A DNA stretch of 64,000 nucleotides from Synechococcus sp. PCC 6312 (GTDB taxonomy: Bacteria > Cyanobacteriota > Cyanobacteriia > Thermosynechococcales > Thermosynechococcaceae), in contig NC_019680.1 of assembly GCF_000316685.1 (NCBI RefSeq), positions 1,427,501 through 1,491,500 of the forward strand. The letters run 5' to 3'. This document shows, piece by piece, positions 36,240 through 44,512 of this stretch; position 1 is the stretch's first letter; each line of letters starts with the position of its first letter. Under the pieces are notes generated by a model. That model saw only the letters and a list, made by a program, of their open reading frames with translations. It searched no databases and was not told the DNA's origin. A program made the translations under genes and the position numbers.

Positions 36240-39200
36240 TTATACCGCAGCGGCTTCCTGTTGTTGGTAAAGACAATAGTATTGACCCCGTAAATCCATT
36301 AATTCGGCATGGGTTCCTTGCTCGACCACCGTGCCTTGATCCATCATCACAATTCGATCCGCCCCGACTAAACTCCGCAGCCGATGGGTCACGAAAAAGA
36401 CTGTCCGATCCCCAAAGGTTTGACGCAGATTTGTAAAGACCGTATGTTCCGCCAAGTAGTCTAAGGCACTGGTGGCTTCATCTAAAATTAATAGCCTCGG
36501 GTCTTGGAGAATGACCCTGGCAATGGCAATCCGTTGACGTTGTCCTCCCGAAAGGGCTGCTCCCCGTTCACCGACCCGACTGTTATAGCCCACAGGCAAA
36601 TCCATAATAAAGTCGTGGGCATAGGCGAGCTTGGCCGCGGTGACAATTTCTTCAGGAGTAGCATCGGGGCGAGCCAGGGCAATATTGTCTTGTACCGTGC
36701 CATCAAAGAGCAAACTATCCTGTAGCACCATCCCCACCTGTTGACGGAGGGAATAGAGGTCCACCTTACTGACATCGTATTGATCAATGGTGATTTGCCC
36801 GCTATCAACCTCGTAGAGACGCATTAATAGTTTCATCAGGGTGCTTTTGCCGGAGCCGCTTTGACCAACGATCCCGACAAAGGTTCCCGGCTCAACGTTC
36901 AGATGAATATGCTTGAGTTGAAGATTGCCTTTGCCCGCAAAGCTGAAACAAACATCCTGAAAGCAAATGGCCCCTTGGATGGCTGGCAGAGGAATGTTGC
37001 CCCGGTCTTCTTCCTTGACTTCTTGGGGAGAATCTAAAATATCGCTGAGCCGTTCTAAGGAGAGGGCCGTTTCCTGGAAGTTTTGCCACAGTTGAATCAG
37101 GCGCAAAAGGGGACTTGTGGCATAGCCGGCCAAAATCCGAAAGGCAATTAATTCTCCTAAGGTTAATTTTTGCTCAAGGACGAGATAGGCTCCGACCCAG
37201 AGCAGGAGTAAGTTAGACAACTGACTGAGAAACCGACTCATGGAACCCGCTGTCGTCGAGGTAATCACCGCATTAAAACCAGCCGAAACAAACCGGGAAT
37301 AACGGTCTTGCCACTGCCAACGGGATTTGAGTTCAATGTTTTGGGATTTAACGGTTTGGATGCCCGTGATCACTTCCGTAAAGTAGGCCTGGGTTTCGGC
37401 GTTGCGCTCGGCTTTGACGCGGACTTGATTGCGAATTACGGGGGAGAAAATAAAGGTCAACAGGCCAAAAATTGGCACAGTGGCTAAGGCAATCAGAGTC
37501 AGTAACCAGCTATAGAGGATCATGACCACGATATAGATCACCGAAAAGACGGCATCTAAGACCACGGTCAGGGCGGTTCCGGTTAAAAATTGGCGAATGT
37601 TTTCCAATTCATTGACGCGGGTAGCCAGTTCCCCCACAGGCCGGCGGTCAAAATATTTCAACGGTAGGCGCAACAGATGATCAATAACCTGAGTTCCCAA
37701 AGTTAAGTCAATGCGGTTGGTGGTATCCACAAACAAATAGGTGCGGAAACTGCTGAGGAGGGCTTCAAAGACGGCCACAACCACCAAGAGAATTCCCAAG
37801 ACATGGAGAGAATCGGGACTGTTTTTGACCAGAACTTTATCAATAATGACTTGGGTGACGAGGGGATTAGCCAGGCCAAAGAGTTGGACGAAGAACGAGG
37901 CAATAAAAACTTCAATTAAAACTCGCCGATGCTTTTGAATTGCTGGGAGAAACCAACGCCAATCAAACTTTTTCTGGGGTGTATCGCCGGTTTTTTCCAG
38001 TTGAATTAAGGAAATCGTCTCGCCATCCCAAGGAGCTAAGAAGACCGGTAACGTTTGCCGGAGTAAGCCCTGCTCAGGAGCCGCCACCACCACCCCTTGG
38101 GCCGAAATTTCATAAACCAAGAGGAGTTGACTGTCCCAACAGGCCAGAAAGGGAGTCGGAACCCGTTGGATGACCGTTTTGGGAACCTCTAACAGTTGCG
38201 CCCGCAGACCCATGAGTTCACTAATGACTCCAGCCGTGGTCAGGGAGATTTTATTGTCCTGTTGTCCGAGTTGATTTTCAAGCACCCGGCGGATAATATC
38301 TTTACGAAAAGGCAGATTAAAGTGCTCAGCCAACATGGCAAAACAGGCCTGGGATGCGTCTAGAGAGCCTTTTCCAGCAATAAACGGATAATTAGTGGGT
38401 GTTTGCCGGTCTGTCAATTCCGGTTCGGGTGGTTCGAGGGGGGCTTCCGGAATCATCTCCCAGGCCAGGGTTGTTGCAGTGGTGGGGATCGTGGTCTGGG
38501 CCGCAGGGATGGATAGTGAGGCGGCAGGGGCTTGAGGTTGGATTTGGGGCAGGGCGGCAATGGGTAAGCCAATCAGACGAACGGGGTTGTTGTTATTTTG
38601 GGGCGCGCTGGTGAGTGTCGGGGAAATGCTCTGCCCAATCTCCAGGCCGGGCCAAGTGCCACTACTGAGTAACCAGCGATAATCCGGTTCTAGTTCCAGT
38701 CGGAGAGGGGGTTGTGATGTGGTGGCTGGAATAATTTTGAGTTGGGCCTGGGGATAAATGTCCGTCAGCAAGTGGCGCATTTTTTGCGGTTCCAAGGCCT
38801 GGGGGCCCAAGGCATGACCCAATAGTTCATAAACCTCGGCTAAACTTGCCCGCTCCCGATAGTACTGATCTAAATGGGGTTCCTGGGCTAACCAGGCCAA
38901 AAATTCTGATCCCGTTAAAACCAAAGCAATCGTATCCGTGGAAGCAATCGCCCCTTCACAGCCATGTTGTCGCACCAGGCCACTCCAGCCAACTGCCTCT
39001 CCCGGTTGGAGCATTTTCAGTGTTGGCGGTACATCTTGGTTTTGGTCTCGCCCCAGCAGCCGGACTTGTCCCTGAAAAATCAGGTAGAACTGGCTCGGAC
39101 GCTTATTGGGAGCCAACATTCCCCGGCCCATCGGAAACCGCTGCGGCTGAAACTGCTGGGACAAGGCCAACTGAGTTGCGGCTGAGAGTTCCCCAAAGGG

Positions 39201-39254
39201 CGGGGTATGGGCTAAAAATTCTTGGACAGCACTTTTGAGATCAAAGGTATTCAT
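36240..39254 (-). CDS. Type I secretion ABC exporter with cyclic-nucleotide-binding-like and degenerate C39 domains
   Basis: A 1004-residue fused exporter. Order: cyclic-nucleotide-binding-like domain (~20-150), Pro-rich linker, C39-like domain (~290-420), six-span ABC membrane domain, and ATPase with Walker A GQSGSGKST and signature LSGGQRQR. In the C39-like part the catalytic Cys is replaced by Ala300 (LDASQAC where proteases have DCGxAC) and the catalytic His by Gln376 (WDSQLLLV), so it is likely a non-cleaving substrate-docking domain, as in HlyB. ATG 39254 overlaps the parvulin stop as ATGA. It probably exports an uncleaved protein. Confidence 0.92.
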   Translation of the reverse strand: MNTFDLKSAVQEFLAHTPPFGELSAATQLALSQQFQPQRFPMGRGMLAPNKRPSQFYLIFQGQVRLLGRDQNQDVPPTLKMLQPGEAVGWSGLVRQHGCEGAIASTDTIALVLTGSEFLAWLAQEPHLDQYYRERASLAEVYELLGHALGPQALEPQKMRHLLTDIYPQAQLKIIPATTSQPPLRLELEPDYRWLLSSGTWPGLEIGQSISPTLTSAPQNNNNPVRLIGLPIAALPQIQPQAPAASLSIPAAQTTIPTTATTLAWEMIPEAPLEPPEPELTDRQTPTNYPFIAGKGSLDASQACFAMLAEHFNLPFRKDIIRRVLENQLGQQDNKISLTTAGVISELMGLRAQLLEVPKTVIQRVPTPFLACWDSQLLLVYEISAQGVVVAAPEQGLLRQTLPVFLAPWDGETISLIQLEKTGDTPQKKFDWRWFLPAIQKHRRVLIEVFIASFFVQLFGLANPLVTQVIIDKVLVKNSPDSLHVLGILLVVVAVFEALLSSFRTYLFVDTTNRIDLTLGTQVIDHLLRLPLKYFDRRPVGELATRVNELENIRQFLTGTALTVVLDAVFSVIYIVVMILYSWLLTLIALATVPIFGLLTFIFSPVIRNQVRVKAERNAETQAYFTEVITGIQTVKSQNIELKSRWQWQDRYSRFVSAGFNAVITSTTAGSMSRFLSQLSNLLLLWVGAYLVLEQKLTLGELIAFRILAGYATSPLLRLIQLWQNFQETALSLERLSDILDSPQEVKEEDRGNIPLPAIQGAICFQDVCFSFAGKGNLQLKHIHLNVEPGTFVGIVGQSGSGKSTLMKLLMRLYEVDSGQITIDQYDVSKVDLYSLRQQVGMVLQDSLLFDGTVQDNIALARPDATPEEIVTAAKLAYAHDFIMDLPVGYNSRVGERGAALSGGQRQRIAIARVILQDPRLLILDEATSALDYLAEHTVFTNLRQTFGDRTVFFVTHRLRSLVGADRIVMMDQGTVVEQGTHAELMDLRGQYYCLYQQQEAAAV

Positions 39255-39991
39255 GGGGTGACTGGGGCCGAGATATTTACCGTTAGGGCCTGGGTCTGGG
39301 CTTGGAGCCAGCGTTGCCAGCATTGTTGCAGTAGCCGTTGCCGCATTCCCTCGTCCAGTTGGGCCGGAATAACTTTCTCAGGACGGACAATCACAACCCA
39401 GTCTCCTAGACGTGTGGGTGGCAAGATTTTACCTAAGGGCGAGGAGGCTAACATTTGGACTAATTGGGGATGTAAGGTTCTGGCTTCTACCGGCCCGACT
39501 AAACCACCAGACTCCTGTTCTGCTCCCTGGGAATACTGACGGGCCACATCCGCAAAGTTGGTTTCCCCTTCCTTAATCCGAAAATAGAGTTCCTGAGCTA
39601 GTTCTGGATTATTAGTTCTTAAGAGTGAGTAAACAAACCGGTCATACTGTTGCTTGGTCTGCATAAATTCTTGATCAATTCCCCGCCCCCAAGTTGCTTG
39701 CTTATATTTTTCAATTTTGCCCAGTTGGTAGGCCCGCTGCTGAAACTGCTCTGGGGAGATTCGATAGCGTTGACAATACTGTTCTTCTAGTTCTGGGGTC
39801 GTAATTTGTTGATTTTGGCGAAAGTGATTGAGGGAATGCTGGGCTTCTTCGGGTGTGAGGGTAATGTCCTGGAGGGCCTGGTCAATGGTGAATTCTTCCA
39901 GAAATTGGGGGAGCAATTGATACCGAGTTAGATAATGGATCAGTTCATCACCAGAAATCGAGGTTACACCGATCTGGATAGTTTGACTCAT
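39251..39991 (-). CDS. Parvulin-type peptidylprolyl isomerase
   Basis: A 246-residue SurA/PpiC-like protein without signal peptide, hence probably cytoplasmic. The N-terminal helical domain resembles SurA (YLTRYQLLPQFLEEFTIDQAL), and the rotamase domain (~125-215) has NFADVARQYSQG and SGGLVGPV. First gene of the parvulin-ABC exporter-HlyD operon, coupled by an ATGA overlap to the exporter. It may keep the export substrate unfolded or chaperone it; this pairing recurs in cyanobacterial type I systems as I recall. ATG 39991 is preferred to 40003. Confidence 0.85.
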   Translation of the reverse strand: MSQTIQIGVTSISGDELIHYLTRYQLLPQFLEEFTIDQALQDITLTPEEAQHSLNHFRQNQQITTPELEEQYCQRYRISPEQFQQRAYQLGKIEKYKQATWGRGIDQEFMQTKQQYDRFVYSLLRTNNPELAQELYFRIKEGETNFADVARQYSQGAEQESGGLVGPVEARTLHPQLVQMLASSPLGKILPPTRLGDWVVIVRPEKVIPAQLDEGMRQRLLQQCWQRWLQAQTQALTVNISAPVTP

Positions 39992-40538
39992 TTGGAACAG
40001 CACAGTTAATCAGGGGGCCTAAATGTAAAACCATCCTAAGATGTATCTTTAATTACCACAAGATAATTAATCATCTCTTAACCTGCTAGCGGCTCTGGGT
40101 CAGGGAGAGGATATTCCACCGCGATCACCAGAGTTCACCAGGCCTGGATCTTGAAATCTTGAATTTGTGCATCACAGTAATATTCTCATTCCCTGGATAA
40201 TACTAAAGAGAGGCTAGTTTGCAGATAGCGAGTTAGTTATTTATACCTAATTAAGATATCTGCCATCAGTAAAGACATTGACGATCCCTGGCTTCAGGCT
40301 GCACTTATTAACTGAATTTTGCCAACAAAACGATGTAAAGCAATGTGAATTTTAATTCCGCCGTATCTTTGATTAAATTGGGTAATCCCAGAGTAGGTAA
40401 TGAATTTAGCCATTGCTGATCGTAATGCATGGGTTTGAGAAATCTTAATTCATGCTTAAATATCGTTCAAAATCTGGCTAAGTCAGCAATGTTATTTCTA
40501 GTATTGATCGTATCTGTACCCGCTGCGAGGATTCGGCA
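39992..40538. other. 547-bp AT-rich intergenic region
   Basis: Lies between the divergent export operon and the coiled-coil protein gene. It should contain promoters for both. I see no long open frame, RNA gene, CRISPR-like repeat or convincing hairpin. One GGCCTGG heptamer copy is at ~40142. Confidence 0.4.
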
Positions 40539-40928
40539 TTGGATTTATTAAGTCAACAAATAGCGGCCCTGAGCAGCAAAATTGATTCGTTGTATGTCAT
40601 TGTTGAGCAACTGAATCAAAAGCTATCCCTGGCTATCAATGAAGGTAAAATCAAGCCCAGTATCGTCGTTGCAGAAATCATGCCAGACTGTGATGAAACG
40701 GCTGATTGGGTTGGGGGAACTGCCCAGGCCTTTGCCTCTCCTGTCCATACCAGTCTTGAGCATAAAGATATTTTGAGTGACGACGAACCCCACAACTTCC
40801 GCAGCTACAGTGGTGAACGTTACATGACCAACGAGGTACAAATTCAACGCCTGACGGCCCAACTCACCGCGGCTTACAACCAAATTGCGGCCTTAGAAGA
40901 ACGTCTCCTGGCCCACCACAGCCGTTAG
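40539..40928 (+). CDS. Small coiled-coil protein of unknown function
   Basis: A 129-residue soluble protein with predicted coiled coils at both ends (LLSQQIAALSSKIDSLYVIVEQLNQKL and QIQRLTAQLTAAYNQIAALEERL) and an acidic middle. No family recognised. The start is TTG 40539, supported by GAGGA 7 nt upstream; no ATG exists before the conserved helix. Its possible role as a structural or adaptor protein is speculation. Confidence 0.6.
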   Translation: MDLLSQQIAALSSKIDSLYVIVEQLNQKLSLAINEGKIKPSIVVAEIMPDCDETADWVGGTAQAFASPVHTSLEHKDILSDDEPHNFRSYSGERYMTNEVQIQRLTAQLTAAYNQIAALEERLLAHHSR

Positions 40929-41102
40929 GATTGCTTTACTCCAGAGAATGGCAGCGCTGAAGCGGCTTTGATAGGAATTTCTTAAGCCTAAGCTGCAATT
41001 TTTTCAATCACCGGATCTACAAAAAACCGAAGCGAGGCCTGGTATATTGTTGGCAGCAGTGCGTGTGTTTACACCATCATCACAACAATTTGGGTAGGGG
41101 TT

Positions 41103-41558
41103 ATGGGCTTATTGTTAGCAGGTAATCAGTTTGTCCGAGATCTAGACCAGGCTGGTGCGTTGGCCATGTATGTTCCCCCAGAAGGTGGGTTTGAAGGACG
41201 TTACCAACGCCGATTGCGGACTGCTGGCTACCCAACTCTGCATTTGTCAGCCCCAGGCCTGGGAGATTTATCTGCCTATCTTACCCAAGTTCATGGCATC
41301 CGTCCGGCCCATACAGGGAAAGAAAATATTCGGGTCTATTTCCGTCCTCCCCTGGTCACCTATCACCTAGAAAACTTACCTCCCCAGGCCAAGGGACTTG
41401 CGCTCTGGTTAATTGATGGCAAAAAGCTATCTCGCCAAGAACTTGCTTACCTGTCATTGCTAACTCAGCAAGAACCCCGGTTGAAAATCGTTGTTGAAGT
41501 TGGTGGGGCCCGGGAAGTGAAATGGCAACCCTTGAGTACCATTGCCCAAGCGGCTTAA
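41103..41558 (+). CDS. ndhN: NAD(P)H-quinone oxidoreductase subunit N
   Basis: A peripheral, oxygenic-photosynthesis-specific subunit of the cyanobacterial NDH-1 complex. The 151 residues show the family blocks YVPPEGGFEGRYQRRLRTAGY, GLGDLSAYLTQVHGIRP and the end AREVKWQPLS. It is single, not in an ndh operon, as usual for ndhN. Confidence 0.95.
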   Translation: MGLLLAGNQFVRDLDQAGALAMYVPPEGGFEGRYQRRLRTAGYPTLHLSAPGLGDLSAYLTQVHGIRPAHTGKENIRVYFRPPLVTYHLENLPPQAKGLALWLIDGKKLSRQELAYLSLLTQQEPRLKIVVEVGGAREVKWQPLSTIAQAA

Positions 41559-41698
41559 ACATTTTTGCAACTGATGATTGAGGCTGGTACTTCGGGCCTG
41601 GGCAGATTCGGATTCTGTTCAGTTCCAGTCATCACATTATCTAGATGAGATCCAGATGCGAACCAGCCCAGCAGTAGAACCCATAGCTCAGGAAATTT

Positions 41699-42211
41699 CT
41701 AGGGGCTTTTGATAGCGCACTGGGCTACCTGGCGATCATTCAAGGTTTTGCTACTAATACTAATCCGAGTTTTGGCATTTACAAGTCCGCCTGTTCCGCC
41801 AAAGCTGCCATCTCGTTTCCCTAAAAATACTTCCCATTCGAGGGTCAGGTCATCGGCCTGGGGATAAACACAGAGGATCTCCATGCCGGTGCTATCAGGA
41901 ACATTTTGCCCAAAGGCTTCTAAGCTTTTCACAAACTGATAATAAACGCACCCCCCCGCGGCCGTTGGCCCCCAAAGTTCATAAACACTATTGGTCGCAG
42001 CAATCCCGATAGAGAGATCCGTTAAGAATTTGCTAGGGGTACAGGATCGAGTAGCTTCCAGCCAGCAGTCCATCGTTTCACAAGTTGTTTGGTTAGTGGG
42101 GCGGCTGAGGGTCTGAAAAAACCTGGCCGGGGCCTGGGCTAAAACTCTAGGTACGGCTGAATTTACCAGAAGCACCATTGCCAGAATATTGAGTAGACGC
42201 TGTGTCACCAT
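41699..42211 (-). CDS. Secreted Cys-containing protein of unknown function
   Basis: A 170-residue protein with a signal peptide (hydrophobic LLNILAMVLLVNSAV, likely cut after VLA near residue 25) and a mature domain with six cysteines, suggesting disulphides. I recognise no domain. ATG 42211 is chosen as the start of the signal peptide; the upstream ATG at 42226 is possible. It lies 42 nt behind purF on the same strand and may be cotranscribed. Confidence 0.6.
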   Translation of the reverse strand: MVTQRLLNILAMVLLVNSAVPRVLAQAPARFFQTLSRPTNQTTCETMDCWLEATRSCTPSKFLTDLSIGIAATNSVYELWGPTAAGGCVYYQFVKSLEAFGQNVPDSTGMEILCVYPQADDLTLEWEVFLGKRDGSFGGTGGLVNAKTRISISSKTLNDRQVAQCAIKSP

Positions 42212-42253
42212 TGTTGCCAGGCCCAAGACAAGCGGAACGTACTCTTGATTAAC

Positions 42254-43783
42254 TTAATTAGCGAGCGACTTTTCTAGTACCAGTTTGGAGCGTTTCACCG
42301 GATCCGGAATCGTAATTGGATAGTCCCCCGTAAAACAGGCCGAACAAAATTGACTCCCCTGCTGAGCTTGAGTGGCCGCAATCATCCCCGCCCAAGTTAG
42401 GTAACTTAAGGAATCTACCCCGATTTGAGCCGCAATTTCCGCAATGGTTTTAGTTGCCGCAATCAGTTGATCCTGGTTATCGGTATCAATGCCATAGAAA
42501 CAGGGGTGAGTGACGGGAGGCGAAGAAATCCGCATATGAACTTCCTTGGCTCCGGCTTCCCGTAGGGCGCGGACAATTTTGCGGCTCGTCGTTCCTCGGA
42601 CAATCGAATCATCCACAATCACAATGCGTTTGCCTTCCAAAACATCCTTTAAGGGGTTAAGCTTCATCCGAATCCCCGCTTCCCGCATGGCCTGGGTGGG
42701 TTGAATGAAGGTGCGGCCGACATAACGATTTTTGATCAGCCCTTCTGCATAGGGAACTCCCGTGGCCTGGGAATATCCAATGGCGGCCGGAACCCCTGAA
42801 TCGGGAACAGCAATGACTAAATCTGCGGGTATGGCTGACTCTCGCCCCAATTGTTGCCCTAGGCGTTGGCGATAACTGTAGAGGGTATGACCTTCCATAA
42901 GGCTATCCGGGCGAGCAAAATAAATCATCTCGAAAATGCAAAGTTTATGCTCTGGTGGACTCCAGATGTGGGACTTCAGGCCCTGGTCATCAATCCAAAC
43001 CAGTTCCCCCGGTTGGACATCTCGGACAAATTCAGCTCCGATGATATCCAGGGCACAGGTTTCTGAGGCCAGCACATAATAGGACTGACCTGAATTTTCC
43101 CCTGCTAAAATGCCAATCACCAAGGGCCGCACGCCATGACTATCCCGCACGCCCATCAGGCCGTTGGGTGTCCCGATGACTAAACTAAACGCCCCCTGAA
43201 ACTGGCGCATGGCATTGACACTGGCATCAATCCAATCCAGGCCAGCATTGACTTGATTGGCAATGGCCCAGGCCATAACTTCCGAATCGGTCGTACTAAT
43301 CAAGCTGGCCTGGCTAGGCATTTGGGCCGCGACGGTTTGACGCAGGGCCTGGGTATTTACCAGATTGCCGTTATGGGCGAGTGCCAGGGGGCCGAGGGCG
43401 GTGGGAACCAGGACAGGTTGGGCGTTAACAATCCGACTAGACCCGGTTGTGGAATAGCGGGTATGGCCAACGGCTAAGGTACCGCCCATGTGTTGGAGAG
43501 TCGATTCATCAAAGACTTGGGAGACCAGGCCCATATCTTTATGGAGGTGAACATCGGCGCCGGTAAAAGTAGCAATTCCCGCAGATTCTTGGCCGCGGTG
43601 TTGGAGGGCATACAGGCCAAAATAGGTGAGTTTAGCCACTTCCAGGCCTGGGCCATAAATCCCAAAAACCCCACAAGCCTCTTCCGGTTTGTCAGGGGAC
43701 TCAAGCAGGTGGTGGCCACAAGTATCACAGTCAACAACAGGGTTCATCTGACTGGAGTCAGAGACAAGGGTGGATTCAGACAT
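42254..43783 (-). CDS. purF: Amidophosphoribosyltransferase
   Basis: First committed step of purine synthesis (PRPP + Gln to phosphoribosylamine). A 36-residue propeptide precedes the N-terminal nucleophile Cys37 (EEACGVFGIYG), as in the Bacillus-type enzyme that is processed. The PRPP loop is RIVIVDDSIVRGTTS, and C-terminal cysteines near CSACFTGDYP may bind an Fe-S cluster. purL lies upstream, separated by two small ORFs. Confidence 0.96.
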   Translation of the reverse strand: MSESTLVSDSSQMNPVVDCDTCGHHLLESPDKPEEACGVFGIYGPGLEVAKLTYFGLYALQHRGQESAGIATFTGADVHLHKDMGLVSQVFDESTLQHMGGTLAVGHTRYSTTGSSRIVNAQPVLVPTALGPLALAHNGNLVNTQALRQTVAAQMPSQASLISTTDSEVMAWAIANQVNAGLDWIDASVNAMRQFQGAFSLVIGTPNGLMGVRDSHGVRPLVIGILAGENSGQSYYVLASETCALDIIGAEFVRDVQPGELVWIDDQGLKSHIWSPPEHKLCIFEMIYFARPDSLMEGHTLYSYRQRLGQQLGRESAIPADLVIAVPDSGVPAAIGYSQATGVPYAEGLIKNRYVGRTFIQPTQAMREAGIRMKLNPLKDVLEGKRIVIVDDSIVRGTTSRKIVRALREAGAKEVHMRISSPPVTHPCFYGIDTDNQDQLIAATKTIAEIAAQIGVDSLSYLTWAGMIAATQAQQGSQFCSACFTGDYPITIPDPVKRSKLVLEKSLAN

Positions 43784-43989
43784 TGGGAGAGTTACCTAAC
43801 CGCTATGCACGGGCTGAAGGGACAAGAAAGACCAAGGCTCACAAATATCGCAAACAAAAAGGCAAAAAAGGGGAAAAATGGGCTTAAGAAAAGATTAACG
43901 AAACTACAGCTAAATAAATTAAGTAAATTTTGACGAATCCGGTCTCACTCCGAGTTTAGATGCCTTTCCGTCAAGTATTGCCCTGAATC
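43784..43989. other. T-rich leader region upstream of purF
   Basis: On the purF strand this ~200 bp is strongly pyrimidine-rich with long T runs. It contains no gene. It could harbour the purF promoter; no purine riboswitch structure was recognised. Confidence 0.3.
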
Positions 43990-44211
43990 TTAGACATCTT
44001 GGGGCGGCCTAGGTGAGCGTATAACAGGCATAGACCTCAATGCGGCACTCAGTTGCTTTTGCTCTTCCTTGGAAAGCCAATCATTCATGTGAACAATCCC
44101 CAAATGTCCTGCTGTTCTGGCCCGCTTCTCACCCAGTTGAAATATAATTTGAATCTGTTCACTATAGGGCTGCGGTGGTTGCTCTGTGGTGGGTGTGGTA
44201 GTGTCAGACAC
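43990..44211 (-). CDS. Small protein of unknown function coupled to the upstream ORF
   Basis: A 73-residue soluble protein with a Thr/Pro/Gln-rich N-terminus, a helical middle (HMNDWLSKEEQKQLSAAL) and a basic end. No family recognised. The GTG start at 44211 overlaps the stop of the 102-residue ORF by 8 bases (GTGTCTGA), with AAGG just upstream, implying the two are translated together. They lie between purL and purF on the same strand. Confidence 0.5.
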   Translation of the reverse strand: MSDTTTPTTEQPPQPYSEQIQIIFQLGEKRARTAGHLGIVHMNDWLSKEEQKQLSAALRSMPVIRSPRPPQDV

Positions 44212-44512
44212 GATCCTTTTCCCCTCGAATTAACTGTCCATCAGACTCGATCCCTACTACGATTGTAAGCGGCCCAACAAGGCAGACCCACAACACCCCA
44301 GTCTCTTCATCTCGATAGGTATACTCCACAAGATCAATAAACTGATAAGCATTAAGAATCGCATATTGCATTCCAGTCAAATTCACAAGTGACGCATCTC
44401 CTACTGTTTCATTTCCCCCATGCCACTCCAGGCCAAGAATCACAACCTTAATTTTCTTTCCCAGTGGGTTTAGTTCTACGCACTTAGGTAAGTTCCTAGC
44501 CCATTGGCCCAC
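44204..44512 (-). CDS. Small protein of unknown function between purL and purF
   Basis: A 102-residue protein; no family recognised. It contains [23 protein letters not shown] and a beta-rich Val/Ile end ([17 protein letters not shown]). The ATG at 44512 would overlap the purL 3' end by 37 bases; later starts are weak. Its stop overlaps the next small ORF's start, so the pair is likely an operon unit, perhaps driven from the purL promoter. Confidence 0.5.
   Translation of the reverse strand: MGQWARNLPKCVELNPLGKKIKVVILGLEWHGGNETVGDASLVNLTGMQYAILNAYQFIDLVEYTYRDEETGVLWVCLVGPLTIVVGIESDGQLIRGEKDRV

Noticed and set aside
43490-43933. Plus-strand open frame of 147 codons near purF start
   Set aside because: Antisense to the 5' end of purF and running into the T-rich leader; lysine-rich end is compositional.
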